From assembly GCA_963700195.1 (NCBI GenBank), contig CAVOWQ010000007.1, positions 1-64,000 of the forward strand: a stretch of DNA of 64,000 nucleotides. Direction: 5' to 3'. The notes under the pieces are model-generated. The model was not told where the DNA came from. It worked only from the letters and a program-made list of their open reading frames with translations, and searched no databases. Source of the stretch: AP-15 sp963700195. Its GTDB lineage: Bacteria; Pseudomonadota; Alphaproteobacteria; ATCC43930; CGMCC-115725. A program made the translations under genes and the position numbers. This document shows positions 55,407-63,895 of the stretch, piece after piece; position 1 is the first letter of the stretch; each line of letters begins with the position of its first letter.

Positions 55407-55852
55407 CAATCGCCTCCGCCGACGGACACGTGCCTGTCGTAAGCTCCAGTCGGGCGGGCGACGCCGTGGCGAAGTTGGTCGAGGCTCCAGGCGCCGGCGC
55501 CGGCAGCCGCGAAATACAGCAATAAAAAGCAGTAGACGATCGCCAACTCGCCACCGTTGAGGGTCGGGTAAAAACTCCTCGGAGCATGCACCATGAAGTA
55601 AGCGAACGCCATTTCGCCGGACATGATGAACGCGGTGATGCGAGTGAACAGTCCAACGGTGAGCAACGCTCCGCCGGCCAGTTCGATCACCCCGGCGAGC
55701 CCCAGCAGCGAGACCAGCTGCAACTTGTCGAACATCGCAACATGCGGAAAGCCGAAGAGTTTGGCCAGACCGTGCTCGATGAACAAGAGCCCGACGATGA
55801 TGCGCAGCACGCTGAGCATCCGTTCGGACCATTGATGATTGAGGATCTCCAT
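55406..55852 (-). CDS. DoxX family membrane protein
   Basis: 148 residues, four TM helices: LSVLRIIVGLLFIEHGLAKL with the typical H-G-x-x-K, LLGLAGVIELAGGALLTVGL, AFIMSGEMAFAYFMVHAPRS and ELAIVYCFLLLYFAAAGAG, followed by the usual SLDQLRH end. DoxX proteins are linked to quinone or thiol redox reactions. Start at the ATG at 55850-55852. First gene of a three-gene operon with a split TPP decarboxylase, an unusual pairing. Divergent from the phosphatase gene with about 55 bases between. Confidence 0.85.
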   Translation of the reverse strand: MEILNHQWSERMLSVLRIIVGLLFIEHGLAKLFGFPHVAMFDKLQLVSLLGLAGVIELAGGALLTVGLFTRITAFIMSGEMAFAYFMVHAPRSFYPTLNGGELAIVYCFLLLYFAAAGAGAWSLDQLRHGVARPTGAYDRHVSVGGGD

Positions 55853-55907
55853 CTTCCAAACTCCCTCGGGTCGGTTCAAATTCACTTTAATATCACCTGA
55901 TGGAGGT

Positions 55908-56528
55908 ATGATGGAACAAGACCGCGACGAGCGCATTCTGTTCCTGTTCCGGCACGGCGAGACCGACTGGAACCGCGAAGGTCGGCTGCAGGGGCATACG
56001 GATACGCCGCTCAATGCCACGGGCCTGGCGCAAGCGCAGGCATTGGCCGAGAGCTTGCGTCCACACCGGCTCGATGCGGTCGTGTCGAGCGATCTGGCGC
56101 GCGCCCAAACGACCGCGCAGATCGTCGCCGAGGCATTGCGGGTGCCGCTTTTCATCGAAGCGGGGTTGCGCGAGACCGATGTCGGCGCGGCCGAGGGCCT
56201 CCTGTGGGCGGACGCCAGGAGGCGCTTTGGCGAGGGTCTGACCGAGCGCTGGTACTCGGACGGCGATGTCGCCTTCCCCGGCGGCGAGACCGGCATCGCG
56301 ACCCGCATGCGGGGGCTCGCCGGTTTGCGGCGCTTCACTGCGGCGCAACCCTTCCGGCGGATCGGCGTCTCTACTCACGGCGCGATGGTGCGTCAGCTGA
56401 TGAAGCACGCCTTGCCGCCGGGCAGCCCGCCGGCGCCGGTTCGCAATACGACGCTCTACGTTCTGCGATACGAGCCGGCCACTGATCGACTGATGGTCGT
56501 CGAACGGGAAGAGCTCCAGCTCGACTGA
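55908..56528 (+). CDS. Histidine phosphatase family protein
   Basis: About 206 residues of the phosphoglycerate mutase-like phosphatase superfamily. Catalytic His in LFLFRHGETDWNREGRLQGH (about 11-30), SSDLARAQTTAQIVAEAL, the acid residue in GLRETDVGAAEGLLW, and the second His in RRIGVSTHGAMVRQL (about 160-174). Such enzymes dephosphorylate sugars, alpha-ribazole phosphate or other metabolites. Two adjacent ATGs (55908 and 55911) follow GGAGGT; the second has the better spacing. Substrate unknown. Confidence 0.85.
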   Translation: MMEQDRDERILFLFRHGETDWNREGRLQGHTDTPLNATGLAQAQALAESLRPHRLDAVVSSDLARAQTTAQIVAEALRVPLFIEAGLRETDVGAAEGLLWADARRRFGEGLTERWYSDGDVAFPGGETGIATRMRGLAGLRRFTAAQPFRRIGVSTHGAMVRQLMKHALPPGSPPAPVRNTTLYVLRYEPATDRLMVVEREELQLD

Positions 56529-56542
56529 GTGCAGTCCCCTCC

Positions 56543-57010
56543 TCAATCGAACTGCATGCTGATGGTTTCGGCGACGAGGGCGGGGCGCGTGGCACCCTCG
56601 ACCTCTACGGTATTTTCCGAGGTAATGCGCACGCCGCCATCGACCGGCTCGACCGACTTGATCTTCTGACGCAGCCGAATGCGCGAGCCAGCCGGCACCT
56701 GCCCAGTGAAGCGGACCCGGTTGGACCCGTAATTGAGCCCGCGCGAGCGGTGCTCGACGCGATAGAGGGTCTGGCCGAGGCGCGGCACCAGCGACAACGT
56801 CAGATAGCCGTGCGCGATCGTCTTGCCGCCCGGCATCTCGCGCTTGGCGCGCTCGACATCGACATGGATCCATTGGTGGTCGCCAGTGGCGTCGGCGAAT
56901 TTATCGATCAGCGCCTGATCGACGGTAAACCAATCGCTGACGCCGATTTCCTTGCCGACATATTGCGCGAGGTCGGCCGGCCGCTCGAGTTCGATCATCG
57001 TTTGTCCCAT
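56543..57010 (-). CDS. MaoC family dehydratase
   Basis: 155 residues with a single hot-dog domain. The catalytic motif is FADATGDHQWIHVDVERAKR (Asp and His, about residues 38-57), then MPGGKTIAHGYLTLSLVPRL and the CoA-contact region GLNYGSNRVRFTGQVPAGSR. These proteins hydrate enoyl-CoA (R-specific) or act as related dehydratases or thioesterase-like proteins. A later ATG (MIELERP) is also possible. Convergent with the phosphatase gene. Role may lie in fatty acid or polyhydroxyalkanoate metabolism. Confidence 0.85.
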   Translation of the reverse strand: MGQTMIELERPADLAQYVGKEIGVSDWFTVDQALIDKFADATGDHQWIHVDVERAKREMPGGKTIAHGYLTLSLVPRLGQTLYRVEHRSRGLNYGSNRVRFTGQVPAGSRIRLRQKIKSVEPVDGGVRITSENTVEVEGATRPALVAETISMQFD

Positions 57011-57145
57011 TCTTTTGTTATCGCCAACCCTGTAGCCGATTATCGCCGCATCGGAAAGGCGTTCGGCGATACTAGCTCGTCAGGAACCGCTGCGCTCTCC
57101 GCGCGGTTAGTCTTGCGTTATTCATGCTCAGCGAAGGATTTGGCG

Positions 57146-57691
57146 ATGCCGACAAAAGCGAAAACCAAGGCAAATCGCACTGCCGAACGTAAATCGAGCC
57201 GGCCGCAGGACGCGAGCCGCAGTAAGGAAAGCCGGCAGGCGGCCTGGAATGCGTTCGATGTCTTGGAGGAAGATCACCGCGAGGTCGAAGAATGGTTCGA
57301 CGAGTATGACGAACTAAAGGACAGTGATGAAGAGCGCAAGGCGGGCCTGGCGCAAAAGATCTGCCTCGCCCTGAAGGTTCACGCCCAGATCGAAGAAGAG
57401 ATTTTCTACCCGCAGGCCCGCAAAGCCAGTCACGACAACGATTTGCTCGACGAAGCGCTGGTCGAGCATTCGACCGTGAAAAACCTCATCGGCGAGATCG
57501 AGGCGATGGAGGTCGGCGAGGAACTCTACGACGCCAAGATTCGCGTTCTCGGCGAGATGGTCAAACAGCATATCAAAGAAGAAGAGGAGGAGTTGTTCCC
57601 GGAACTCCAATCGAGCAAGATGGATCTAGGCACCGTCGGCAAGGAACTCGCCGAACGCAAGCAAGAGTTGATGGCAGAGACGAGCGCCTAA
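57146..57691 (+). CDS. Hemerythrin/HHE domain protein
   Basis: 181 residues. The first 35 are basic and low-complexity. Then comes a hemerythrin-like four-helix domain with metal ligands DVLEEDHREVEEWFDEY (His), ALKVHAQIEEEIFYPQARK (His and Glu), EALVEHSTVKNLIGEIE (His) and GEMVKQHIKEEEEELFPELQ (His and Glu). It probably binds a di-iron centre and senses or handles oxygen, NO or iron. Start at the ATG at 57146; the frame upstream is antisense to maoC and rejected. The Lys-rich leader could bind DNA or membranes. Confidence 0.88.
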   Translation: MPTKAKTKANRTAERKSSRPQDASRSKESRQAAWNAFDVLEEDHREVEEWFDEYDELKDSDEERKAGLAQKICLALKVHAQIEEEIFYPQARKASHDNDLLDEALVEHSTVKNLIGEIEAMEVGEELYDAKIRVLGEMVKQHIKEEEEELFPELQSSKMDLGTVGKELAERKQELMAETSA

Positions 57692-57804
57692 AATAGGTGT
57701 CAAGCGCCCGGGCCATCCCGCCGAATTGGGACCCGCGTACGTCCTGTTCTACTCCGACGACGGTAGCTACATTTCGGGCGCGGTGATCCCGGGTCACCGG
57801 CGGT

Positions 57805-58230
57805 TCACAGCAGGTCGCGCAGCATTGCGACGAGCGGCTTGTCGGCCGGCGGCATCGGGTAGTCGCCGAGCCGGGCCGGGCGCACCCACGCGAAGCGCTG
57901 CCCCTCGCGGGCGGCTGGAATGCCCGACCATTTGCGGCAGACATAGAGCGGCATCAGCAGATGGAAGTCGGGATAGGAGTGGGACGCGAAGGTGAACGGC
58001 GCGAGGCAGCTCGCCGCGACGTCGATGCCGAGTTCTTCGGTAAGCTCGCGGATCAAAGCCGTCTCCGGCGTTTCGCCCGGGTCGACCTTGCCGCCCGGAA
58101 ACTCCCACAGCCCAGCCATCGGCTTGCCCGCCGGGCGCTGAGCGAGCAATACCCGCCCGTCGGCGTCGACGAGCGCCACCGCCGAGACGAGCACGATCTG
58201 GGGGGCGGTGTCAGCTGCGGTAGCTGGCAT
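57805..58230 (-). CDS. mutT: (Deoxy)nucleoside triphosphate pyrophosphohydrolase, MutT type
   Basis: 141 residues of the Nudix family. The Nudix box is complete: GGKVDPGETPETALIRELTE followed by ELGI (about residues 46-69). LVSAVALVDADGRVLLAQRP and MAGLWEFPGGK are typical of MutT, which hydrolyses 8-oxo-dGTP and prevents mutation. The gene overlaps the end of argJ by 20 bases; the order PPIase-argJ-mutT next to secA is conserved in alphaproteobacteria and supports the assignment. Confidence 0.87.
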   Translation of the reverse strand: MPATAADTAPQIVLVSAVALVDADGRVLLAQRPAGKPMAGLWEFPGGKVDPGETPETALIRELTEELGIDVAASCLAPFTFASHSYPDFHLLMPLYVCRKWSGIPAAREGQRFAWVRPARLGDYPMPPADKPLVAMLRDLL

Positions 58231-59440
58231 TGATGTCGATATAGCGGTGGGTCAAGTCGCAGGTCCACACCGTGGCCTTGCCGCGGCCGATGCCGATATC
58301 GACCCCGATCGTGATCTCGCGGCCCCTCATGTATTCGGCGACGGGCGCCTCGTCATAGTCGGGCACCGGGCCGCCCTCGGCTGCGATCTGAATGCCGCCG
58401 ATCGAGATCGACAATCGGCTTTGATCCACCTTCTCTCCAGCCCTGCCGACCGCCATAACAATGCGACCCCAGTTGGGATCGCCTGCAGAAAGAGCCGTCT
58501 TGACCAACGGCGAGTTGCCGATGGTGAGCCCGACGCGGCGCGCCGCCCGCGCTGTCGCCGCCCCAGTCACTTCAATTGTCACGAATTTCCCGGCGCCCTC
58601 ACCGTCGCGAACAATCTGCTGGGCGAGATCGATCATCACCGCATCGAGGGCCCGGCGAAAATCCCCGAGCCGCCGATCCGCCGGGCTTACCACCGGCCGA
58701 TGCGAGGCCTGCTGGGTAGCGCAGAGCAGCACCGTGTCGCTGGTCGAAGTGTCGCCATCCACCGTAATCGAATTGAACGAGCGGTCGGCCGAAGCGGCGA
58801 GCAGCGGCTGCAACACTGCCGGCGGCAATGCCGCGTCGGTGAAGACGTAGGCGAGCATCGTCGCCATGTCGGGCGCGATCATGCCCGAGCCCTTGGCGAA
58901 GCCGTTGAGGCGGACTTCGACCCCGTCGATCGTGGCGGTCGCGGTGGCTCCTTTGGGAAAAGTGTCGGTCGTCATGATGGCGCGTGCCGCCGGTTCCCAA
59001 CTCTCGGCCGAAAGCAACGGCATGACCTGCGGCAAGGCCGCGATGATTTTTTCCGCGGGCGGCGGCTCGCCGATCACGCCGGTCGAGGAGATGAACACCT
59101 CTTTCGGATCGCAGCCCAACAGTCGCGCCGCCGCAGTGGCTGTGGCCTCCACGACCTCCTTGCCGGCACGGCCTGTAAAGGTATTTGAATTGCCCGAATT
59201 GACGACGATACCGCGCACCTTGCCGGCGGGGAGACAGTCGCGGCACCACACGACCGGCGCGCCTGCGGTCAGTGAGCGCGTGAAGACGCCCGCAATCGCG
59301 CTGTCCGGCGTCAGCTCCGCCAGCATCAGATCGTCTCGCCCAGTATAGCGGATCCCGCACGCGAACGCGGCGAGCCGCACGCCGGCGATCGGCGCCAAGT
59401 CGGGAAATCGCTCGGGGGCGAGGGGGGAGACCGCGGTCAT
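58211..59440 (-). CDS. argJ: Bifunctional ornithine acetyltransferase / N-acetylglutamate synthase
   Basis: 409 residues, usual length. ArgJ moves acetyl from N-acetylornithine to glutamate in the cyclic arginine pathway. The precursor cleaves itself before Thr in GFAKGSGMIAPDMATMLAYV (about 176-195), giving alpha and beta chains. Other landmarks are VVNSGNSNTFTGRAG, EVFISSTGVIGEPPP, RSFNSITVDGDTSTSDTVLL and DPNWGRIVMAVGRAG. It is followed by mutT with a 20-base overlap. A palindromic repeat separates it from the PPIase gene on the same strand. Confidence 0.94.
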   Translation of the reverse strand: MTAVSPLAPERFPDLAPIAGVRLAAFACGIRYTGRDDLMLAELTPDSAIAGVFTRSLTAGAPVVWCRDCLPAGKVRGIVVNSGNSNTFTGRAGKEVVEATATAAARLLGCDPKEVFISSTGVIGEPPPAEKIIAALPQVMPLLSAESWEPAARAIMTTDTFPKGATATATIDGVEVRLNGFAKGSGMIAPDMATMLAYVFTDAALPPAVLQPLLAASADRSFNSITVDGDTSTSDTVLLCATQQASHRPVVSPADRRLGDFRRALDAVMIDLAQQIVRDGEGAGKFVTIEVTGAATARAARRVGLTIGNSPLVKTALSAGDPNWGRIVMAVGRAGEKVDQSRLSISIGGIQIAAEGGPVPDYDEAPVAEYMRGREITIGVDIGIGRGKATVWTCDLTHRYIDINASYRS

Positions 59441-59449
59441 TCTCCGACC

Positions 59450-59585
59450 CGAGCCCCTCTCCGCCCTTCAGGGGGGAGAGGGGGGGCCCGCGAAGCGGGA
59501 GGGTGAGGTGGGCGGCGCCGCGGATCGCCCCTTCGGCCCCCCTCACCCTGCCCTCTCCCCCCGGCCGGCGGGGGGAGAGGGTAAA
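59450..59585. repeat. Interspersed palindromic repeat, copy 2 (inverted)
   Basis: Contains the hairpins CCCCTCTCCGCCCTTCAGGG with partner (59454-59485) and CCCTCTCCCCCCGGCCGGCG with partner (59551-59581), in reverse order to copy 1 at 29605-29747. Spacer pieces gggtgaggtggg and cccctcaccctg also match copy 1. It lies between argJ and the PPIase gene. Confidence 0.8.
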
Positions 59586-59619
59586 GTAGGCCTTTGAGCG
59601 GAAAAGACGGTTCACGAAA

Positions 59620-60531
59620 TTACTTCGCGTTGGACGGCAGCGGCTTGCCGTCGAGCCCGTATGTCTCGACCTTGGCGGCGGAGCGCAGCTCTTTCAGTTT
59701 CGCGTCGACGGTGTCGCGCGCCACCATTTTGCTGACCTCCTGGCGCGCTTCGTCAAAGCTGGGCGGGGTGCTGACGCGATGGTCCTCGACCTTGATGACA
59801 TGCCAGCCGAACTCGGTCTTCACCGGCGTCTTGGTGTATTGGCCGGGCGGCAAGGCGAAGGCGGCGTCGGCAAACTCCTTGACCATGTCGTCATGGCCGA
59901 AATAACCGAGATCGCCACCCGACTTGCCGCCGGGGTCGGTCGAATCCTTCTTGGCGAGCTCGGCGAAATCGGCGCCCTTGTCGAGCTCGGCGATGATCGC
60001 ATTCGCCTCGGCCTCGGTCTTGACCAGGATGTGCCGCGCATGCACCTCTTCGCGCCCGGCCTTCTCCTTGGCAAAGGTCTGGTAGCGCGCCTTGAGCTGG
60101 TCCTCGGTCTCGGCGTCTTTGATCGCCCTATTGAGGTAGGCCTCCTGGATCAGGCGATCCTCATAGCGCTTCAGCCGGAGCTGGACCTCGGGATCTTGGT
60201 CGAGGTGAGCCTTGCGGCCGGCCTCGGTGATCAGCATGCCGTCGACGAGCCGATCGAGCAGCATCGGGTAGATCTGGGCGAGCGGCATTTTTTGGACTTG
60301 CGGCGGCAGGCTCTGTTGCGCCGCCTCGACGTCCGAAAGGTGCAGCTCGGTCCCGTCGACACGCGCCACGACCGTGGTGCCCGGCGGCATCGGAGCCGGC
60401 ATCGCGGCGGCCGGGTTCGGCGGAGACGCCGGCTGGTCGGCTGCCAGCAAGATGCCGCCGCCGGCGACCGTGGCGGCGAGCCCGGCGGCACAGATCAAGC
60501 GGAGCGGAGTTATCGAGAGACGAGGATGCAT
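59620..60531 (-). CDS. Peptidylprolyl isomerase, PpiC/parvulin type, exported
   Basis: 303 residues from the ATG at 60531. A signal sequence (LRLICAAGLAATVAGGGILL) is followed by a Pro-rich linker and a SurA-like N-terminal helical part (LHLSDVEAAQQSLPPQVQKM, LLDRLVDGMLITEAGRK). The parvulin domain is at about 160-255: VHARHILVKTEAEANAIIAE, GADFAELAKKDSTDPGGKSG, GDLGYFGHDDMVKEFADAAF and TEFGWHVIKVEDHR. Acts as a periplasmic folding helper for secreted and outer-membrane proteins. Divergent from secA, an arrangement kept in many alphaproteobacteria. Confidence 0.9.
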   Translation of the reverse strand: MHPRLSITPLRLICAAGLAATVAGGGILLAADQPASPPNPAAAMPAPMPPGTTVVARVDGTELHLSDVEAAQQSLPPQVQKMPLAQIYPMLLDRLVDGMLITEAGRKAHLDQDPEVQLRLKRYEDRLIQEAYLNRAIKDAETEDQLKARYQTFAKEKAGREEVHARHILVKTEAEANAIIAELDKGADFAELAKKDSTDPGGKSGGDLGYFGHDDMVKEFADAAFALPPGQYTKTPVKTEFGWHVIKVEDHRVSTPPSFDEARQEVSKMVARDTVDAKLKELRSAAKVETYGLDGKPLPSNAK

Positions 60532-60757
60532 CGCAGTACCTATAATGAGGATAATGAGGAACAGCCGCTGCACTCCAGCGGCCGAGTGGACGAATCAATG
60601 CACATCGGTATCACGCAAACAAGGCGACGAAGGGGCGAAGTCGCACATGAACCCATGGGGGACGGCTCGAATTGACACGCCTTAGACGCCCGCCTATCTC
60701 TCGGTTGGTCGGCGTGCGAACTTATCCGGCCTCTTTTTCCCACTTTTCGAGGGTCCC

Positions 60758-63525
60758 ATGCTTGGTGCCTTAGCCCGGCGCCTGTTCGGCTCCGCCAATG
60801 ACCGCTACGTCAAGAGCCTGGGGCCGATCGTTTCCGCCGTCAACGAATTGGAGCCGCAGCTCGAAGCGATGTCCGATGACGAGCTGCGGGCACGGACCCA
60901 GCAGTTCAAGCAACAGCTCGCCGATGGGACCGAGCTCGACGACATCCTGATCGACGCTTTCGCGACCGTGCGGGAGGCGTCGAAGCGCACGCTCGGCCAG
61001 CGTCATTTCGATGTGCAGCTGATGGGCGGCATCGTGTTGCATCGCGGCATGATCGCCGAGATGAAGACCGGCGAAGGCAAGACGTTGGTCGCGACCCTCC
61101 CCGTTTATCTCAATGCGCTGACCGGCAACGGCGTGCACGTCGTCACGGTCAACGATTACCTCGCCCGCCGCGACGCCGAGTGGATGGGCCAGATCTATCG
61201 TTTTCTCGGCCTGACAGTCGGCGTCATCGTCCACGACCTCGACGACATGCAGCGCAAGGAGGCCTATCTCTGCGACGTCACCTACGGCACCAACAACGAG
61301 CTCGGCTTCGACTATCTGCGCGACAACATGAAATTCCGGCTCGAGGACATGGTCCATCGGCCGTTCCATTATGCGATCGTCGACGAGGTCGATTCGATCC
61401 TGATCGACGAGGCGCGCACCCCGCTGATCATCTCCGGCCCGACCGAGGACAATTCCGAGCTCTACATCCGGGTCGACAAGCTGATCCCGGCGCTCGATGG
61501 CGCCGATTACGAGAAGGATGAAAAGCAGCGCACGGTAGCCCTGACCGAATCGGGGGTCGAGAAGATCGAGGGGTTGCTGCGCCAATATGGCCTGATGACC
61601 ACGGGCTCGCTCTACGACATCCAGAATGTCGGGCTGGTCCACCACGTCAATCAGGCGTTGCGCGCGCACAAGCTCTTTGCCCGCGACACCGATTACATCA
61701 GCAAGGACGACAAGATCATCATCATCGACGAGTTCACCGGCCGCATGATGGAGGGCCGGCGCTACTCGGAGGGGCTGCACCAGGCGCTGGAGGCCAAGGA
61801 AGGCGTCACCGTCCAGAACGAGAACCAGACTCTGGCCTCGATCACCTTCCAGAATTATTTCCGGCTCTACCCGAAGCTCGCCGGCATGACCGGCACGGCG
61901 ATGACCGAATCGCAGGAATTCAGCGACATCTACAGGCTCGAGGTCATCGAGATCCCGACCAACGAGCCGTGTATCCGTGACGATACGGACGACGAGGTCT
62001 ATCGCACGACGCGCGAGAAATACGATGCGATCGTGCAGCATGTGCAGGAGTGCCAGGAGAAGAAGCAGCCGATGCTGATCGGCACCGTCAGCATCGAGAA
62101 ATCCGAAGCGCTGTCGGCTGTCTTCAAAAAGCACAAGATCCAGCACAACGTGCTGAACGCCCGCTATCACGAGCAGGAAGCCTACATCATCGCCCAGGCC
62201 GGCCGGCCCGGCACCGTGACGATCGCCACCAACATGGCCGGCCGCGGCACCGACATTCAGCTCGGCGGCAATCTCGATATGCGGCTCAAGACCGATCTGG
62301 CCTTGATCGACCGATGCGGCGGAGCGCGAGCCGAGGGCCGCCGACATCCGCGAGGAGATCCGCGCGGCGCATGAGGAAGTGGTCGGGGCGGGCGGGCTCT
62401 TTGTCGTCGGCAGCGAGCGGCACGAGAGCCGGCGGATCGACAATCAGCTGCGCGGCCGCTCGGGGCGCCAGGGCGACCCCGGCGCATCGAAATTCTTTGT
62501 TTCGCTCGAAGACGATCTGATGCGGATCTTCGGCTCCGAGCGGATGGATTCGATGCTGCAGCGCCTCGGGCTCAAGGAGGGCGAGGCGATCATCCATCCC
62601 TGGGTCAACAAGGCGCTCGCCAAGGCGCAGCAGAAGGTCGAGGCGCGCAACTACGACATCCGAAAGCAGCTCCTCAAATACGACGACGTGATGAACGACC
62701 AGCGCAAGGTCGTCTATGAGCAGCGGCGCGAGATCATGAATGCCCGCGACGTCGCTTCGACGATCGCCGACATGCGCAACGAGATCGATCGACGAGATGG
62801 TCGCGCTGGCGATCCCGGAGAATTCGCTGGCCGAGCAGTGGGACACCCCGGCGCTGCACGCCGAATGCCTGCGGCTCCTCGCGCTCGATCTGCCGCTCGC
62901 CGAATGGGCCAAGGAGGAAGGGATCGCGGGCGACGAGGTGCGCGAGCGCATCACCGCCGCCGCCGACCGCAAGATGGCCGAGAAATCGGCCAATTACGGC
63001 CCCGACCTGATGCGCATGGCCGAGAAGAGCCTGCTGTTGCAGCTGTTGGACCAGACCTGGAAAGACCACCTGCTGTCGCTCGACCACCTGCGGCAGGGGA
63101 TCAACCTGCGCGCCTATGCGCAGCGCGATCCGCTCAACGAATACAAGCGCGAGGCCTTCGAATTGTTCGAGGCGATGCTGGCCAATCTGCGCCAGCACAT
63201 CACCTCGGTGCTGTCGCATGTCGAATTGCGGGTGCAGCCCGAGCCGGCCTACGCGATGGCCGGCGGCGAACCCGAGGAAGCAATGGCCGAGGAGCGCGCC
63301 ACCGGCACGACCGGCCGGCCGATCCCGGCGCCGCGCACCCCGCGCCGCGCCGCCTCCGGCAACGGCGCCGACCGCAGCGGGCCGCGCCCCGCCGGCCCCC
63401 GCGCCCCCTGGGCCGGCACCCCCCGCAACGCCCCCTGCCCCTGCGGCTCCGGCAAGAAATTCAAGCATTGCCACGGCCGCGTCGTGACCCGTGACCCCGA
63501 GATTGCTTCGCTACGCTCGCAATGA
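60758..63525 (+). CDS. secA: Preprotein translocase ATPase SecA, two frame breaks
   Basis: About 922 residues when repaired; drives proteins through SecYEG. Walker A is in IAEMKTGEGKTLVATLPVYL, DEAD-like box in VDEVDSILIDEARTPLIISG, motif VI region in NMAGRGTDIQLGGNLDMRL, then GLFVVGSERHESRRIDNQLR and GRSGRQGDPG. The C-terminal zinc site is CPCGSGKKFKHCHG. The frame changes near 62305-62315 and again near 62783-62792; removing one base at each point gives DAAEREPRAADIREEIRAA and MRNEIIDEMVALAIPENSLA. Since secA is essential these are almost certainly read errors. The last eight residues (EIASLRSQ) are encoded by a palindromic repeat, so the native C-terminus probably was a little shorter. Confidence 0.95.
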
Positions 63526-63526
63526 C
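63498..63526. repeat. Palindromic repeat at the end of secA, left flank of the GIY-YIG gene
   Basis: CGAGATTGCTTCGCTACGCT followed by CGCAATGAC. The same sequence, slightly longer inside, recurs at 63819-63853 and inverted at 63861-63889. It supplies the last codons and stop of secA and the ATG of the GIY-YIG gene. Conceptual translations of this repeat give the CHCERSEAIS string that is widespread in bacterial genomes. Confidence 0.85.
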
Positions 63527-63818
63527 AACACGTGGAAAAGTCTACTGCGTCTACATCCTGACAAACCAGCGTAACACGGTGCTCTGTACCGGCGTCACTG
63601 GTGACCTCAAAGCACGTGTTCGTCAGCATCGAGAGAAGTTGCTGCCGGGATTTACGAACCGCTACAACGTGTCCAAGCTGGTCTATTACGAGGCGGGTGG
63701 CGATGCGTCCGGCGCTATCGCGAGGGAGAAGCAAATCAAGGCCGGCTCGCGTCGGAAGAAGATCGAGCTTATCAATGCGCTCAATCCTGAATGGCACGAT
63801 CTGTATGATGACCTGTGA
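63522..63818 (+). CDS. GIY-YIG nuclease family protein
   Basis: 98 residues, a single GIY-YIG domain: KVYCVYILTNQRNTVLCTGV (the GIY and YIG strands, here VYI and CTG), DLKARVRQHREKLLPGFTNR with the Arg and His of the active site, YNVSKLVYYEAGGDASGAIA, and the catalytic Glu in AIAREKQIKAGSRRKKIELI. The usual Tyr of YTGVT is Cys (CTGVT). Stand-alone members of this group are of unknown function. The ATG overlaps the secA stop, and the stop lies directly before the next repeat copy, so the gene fills exactly the space between two repeats. Confidence 0.9.
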   Translation: MTTRGKVYCVYILTNQRNTVLCTGVTGDLKARVRQHREKLLPGFTNRYNVSKLVYYEAGGDASGAIAREKQIKAGSRRKKIELINALNPEWHDLYDDL

Positions 63819-63889
63819 CGAGATTGCTTCGTCGCTCTGCTCCTCGCAATGACAAGGGCTGTCATTGCGAGCGCAGCGAAGCAATCTCG
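63819..63889. repeat. Palindromic repeat pair, right flank of the GIY-YIG gene
   Basis: CGAGATTGCTTCGTCGCTCT followed by GCTCCTCGCAATGAC (63819-63853), then, after seven bases, the inverted copy GTCATTGCGAGCGCAGCGAA followed by GCAATCTCG (63861-63889). The pair can form one long hairpin and could also act as a terminator for the genes on either side. Confidence 0.85.
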
Positions 63890-63895
63890 TGCCCG

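Noticed and set aside
60770..62443. A 557-codon minus-strand frame opposite secA
   Set aside because: Antisense of a universally conserved gene; no own motifs.
60758..63525. secA as a pseudogene
   Set aside because: The gene is essential and all motifs are kept on both sides of two one-base breaks; read error is far more likely.
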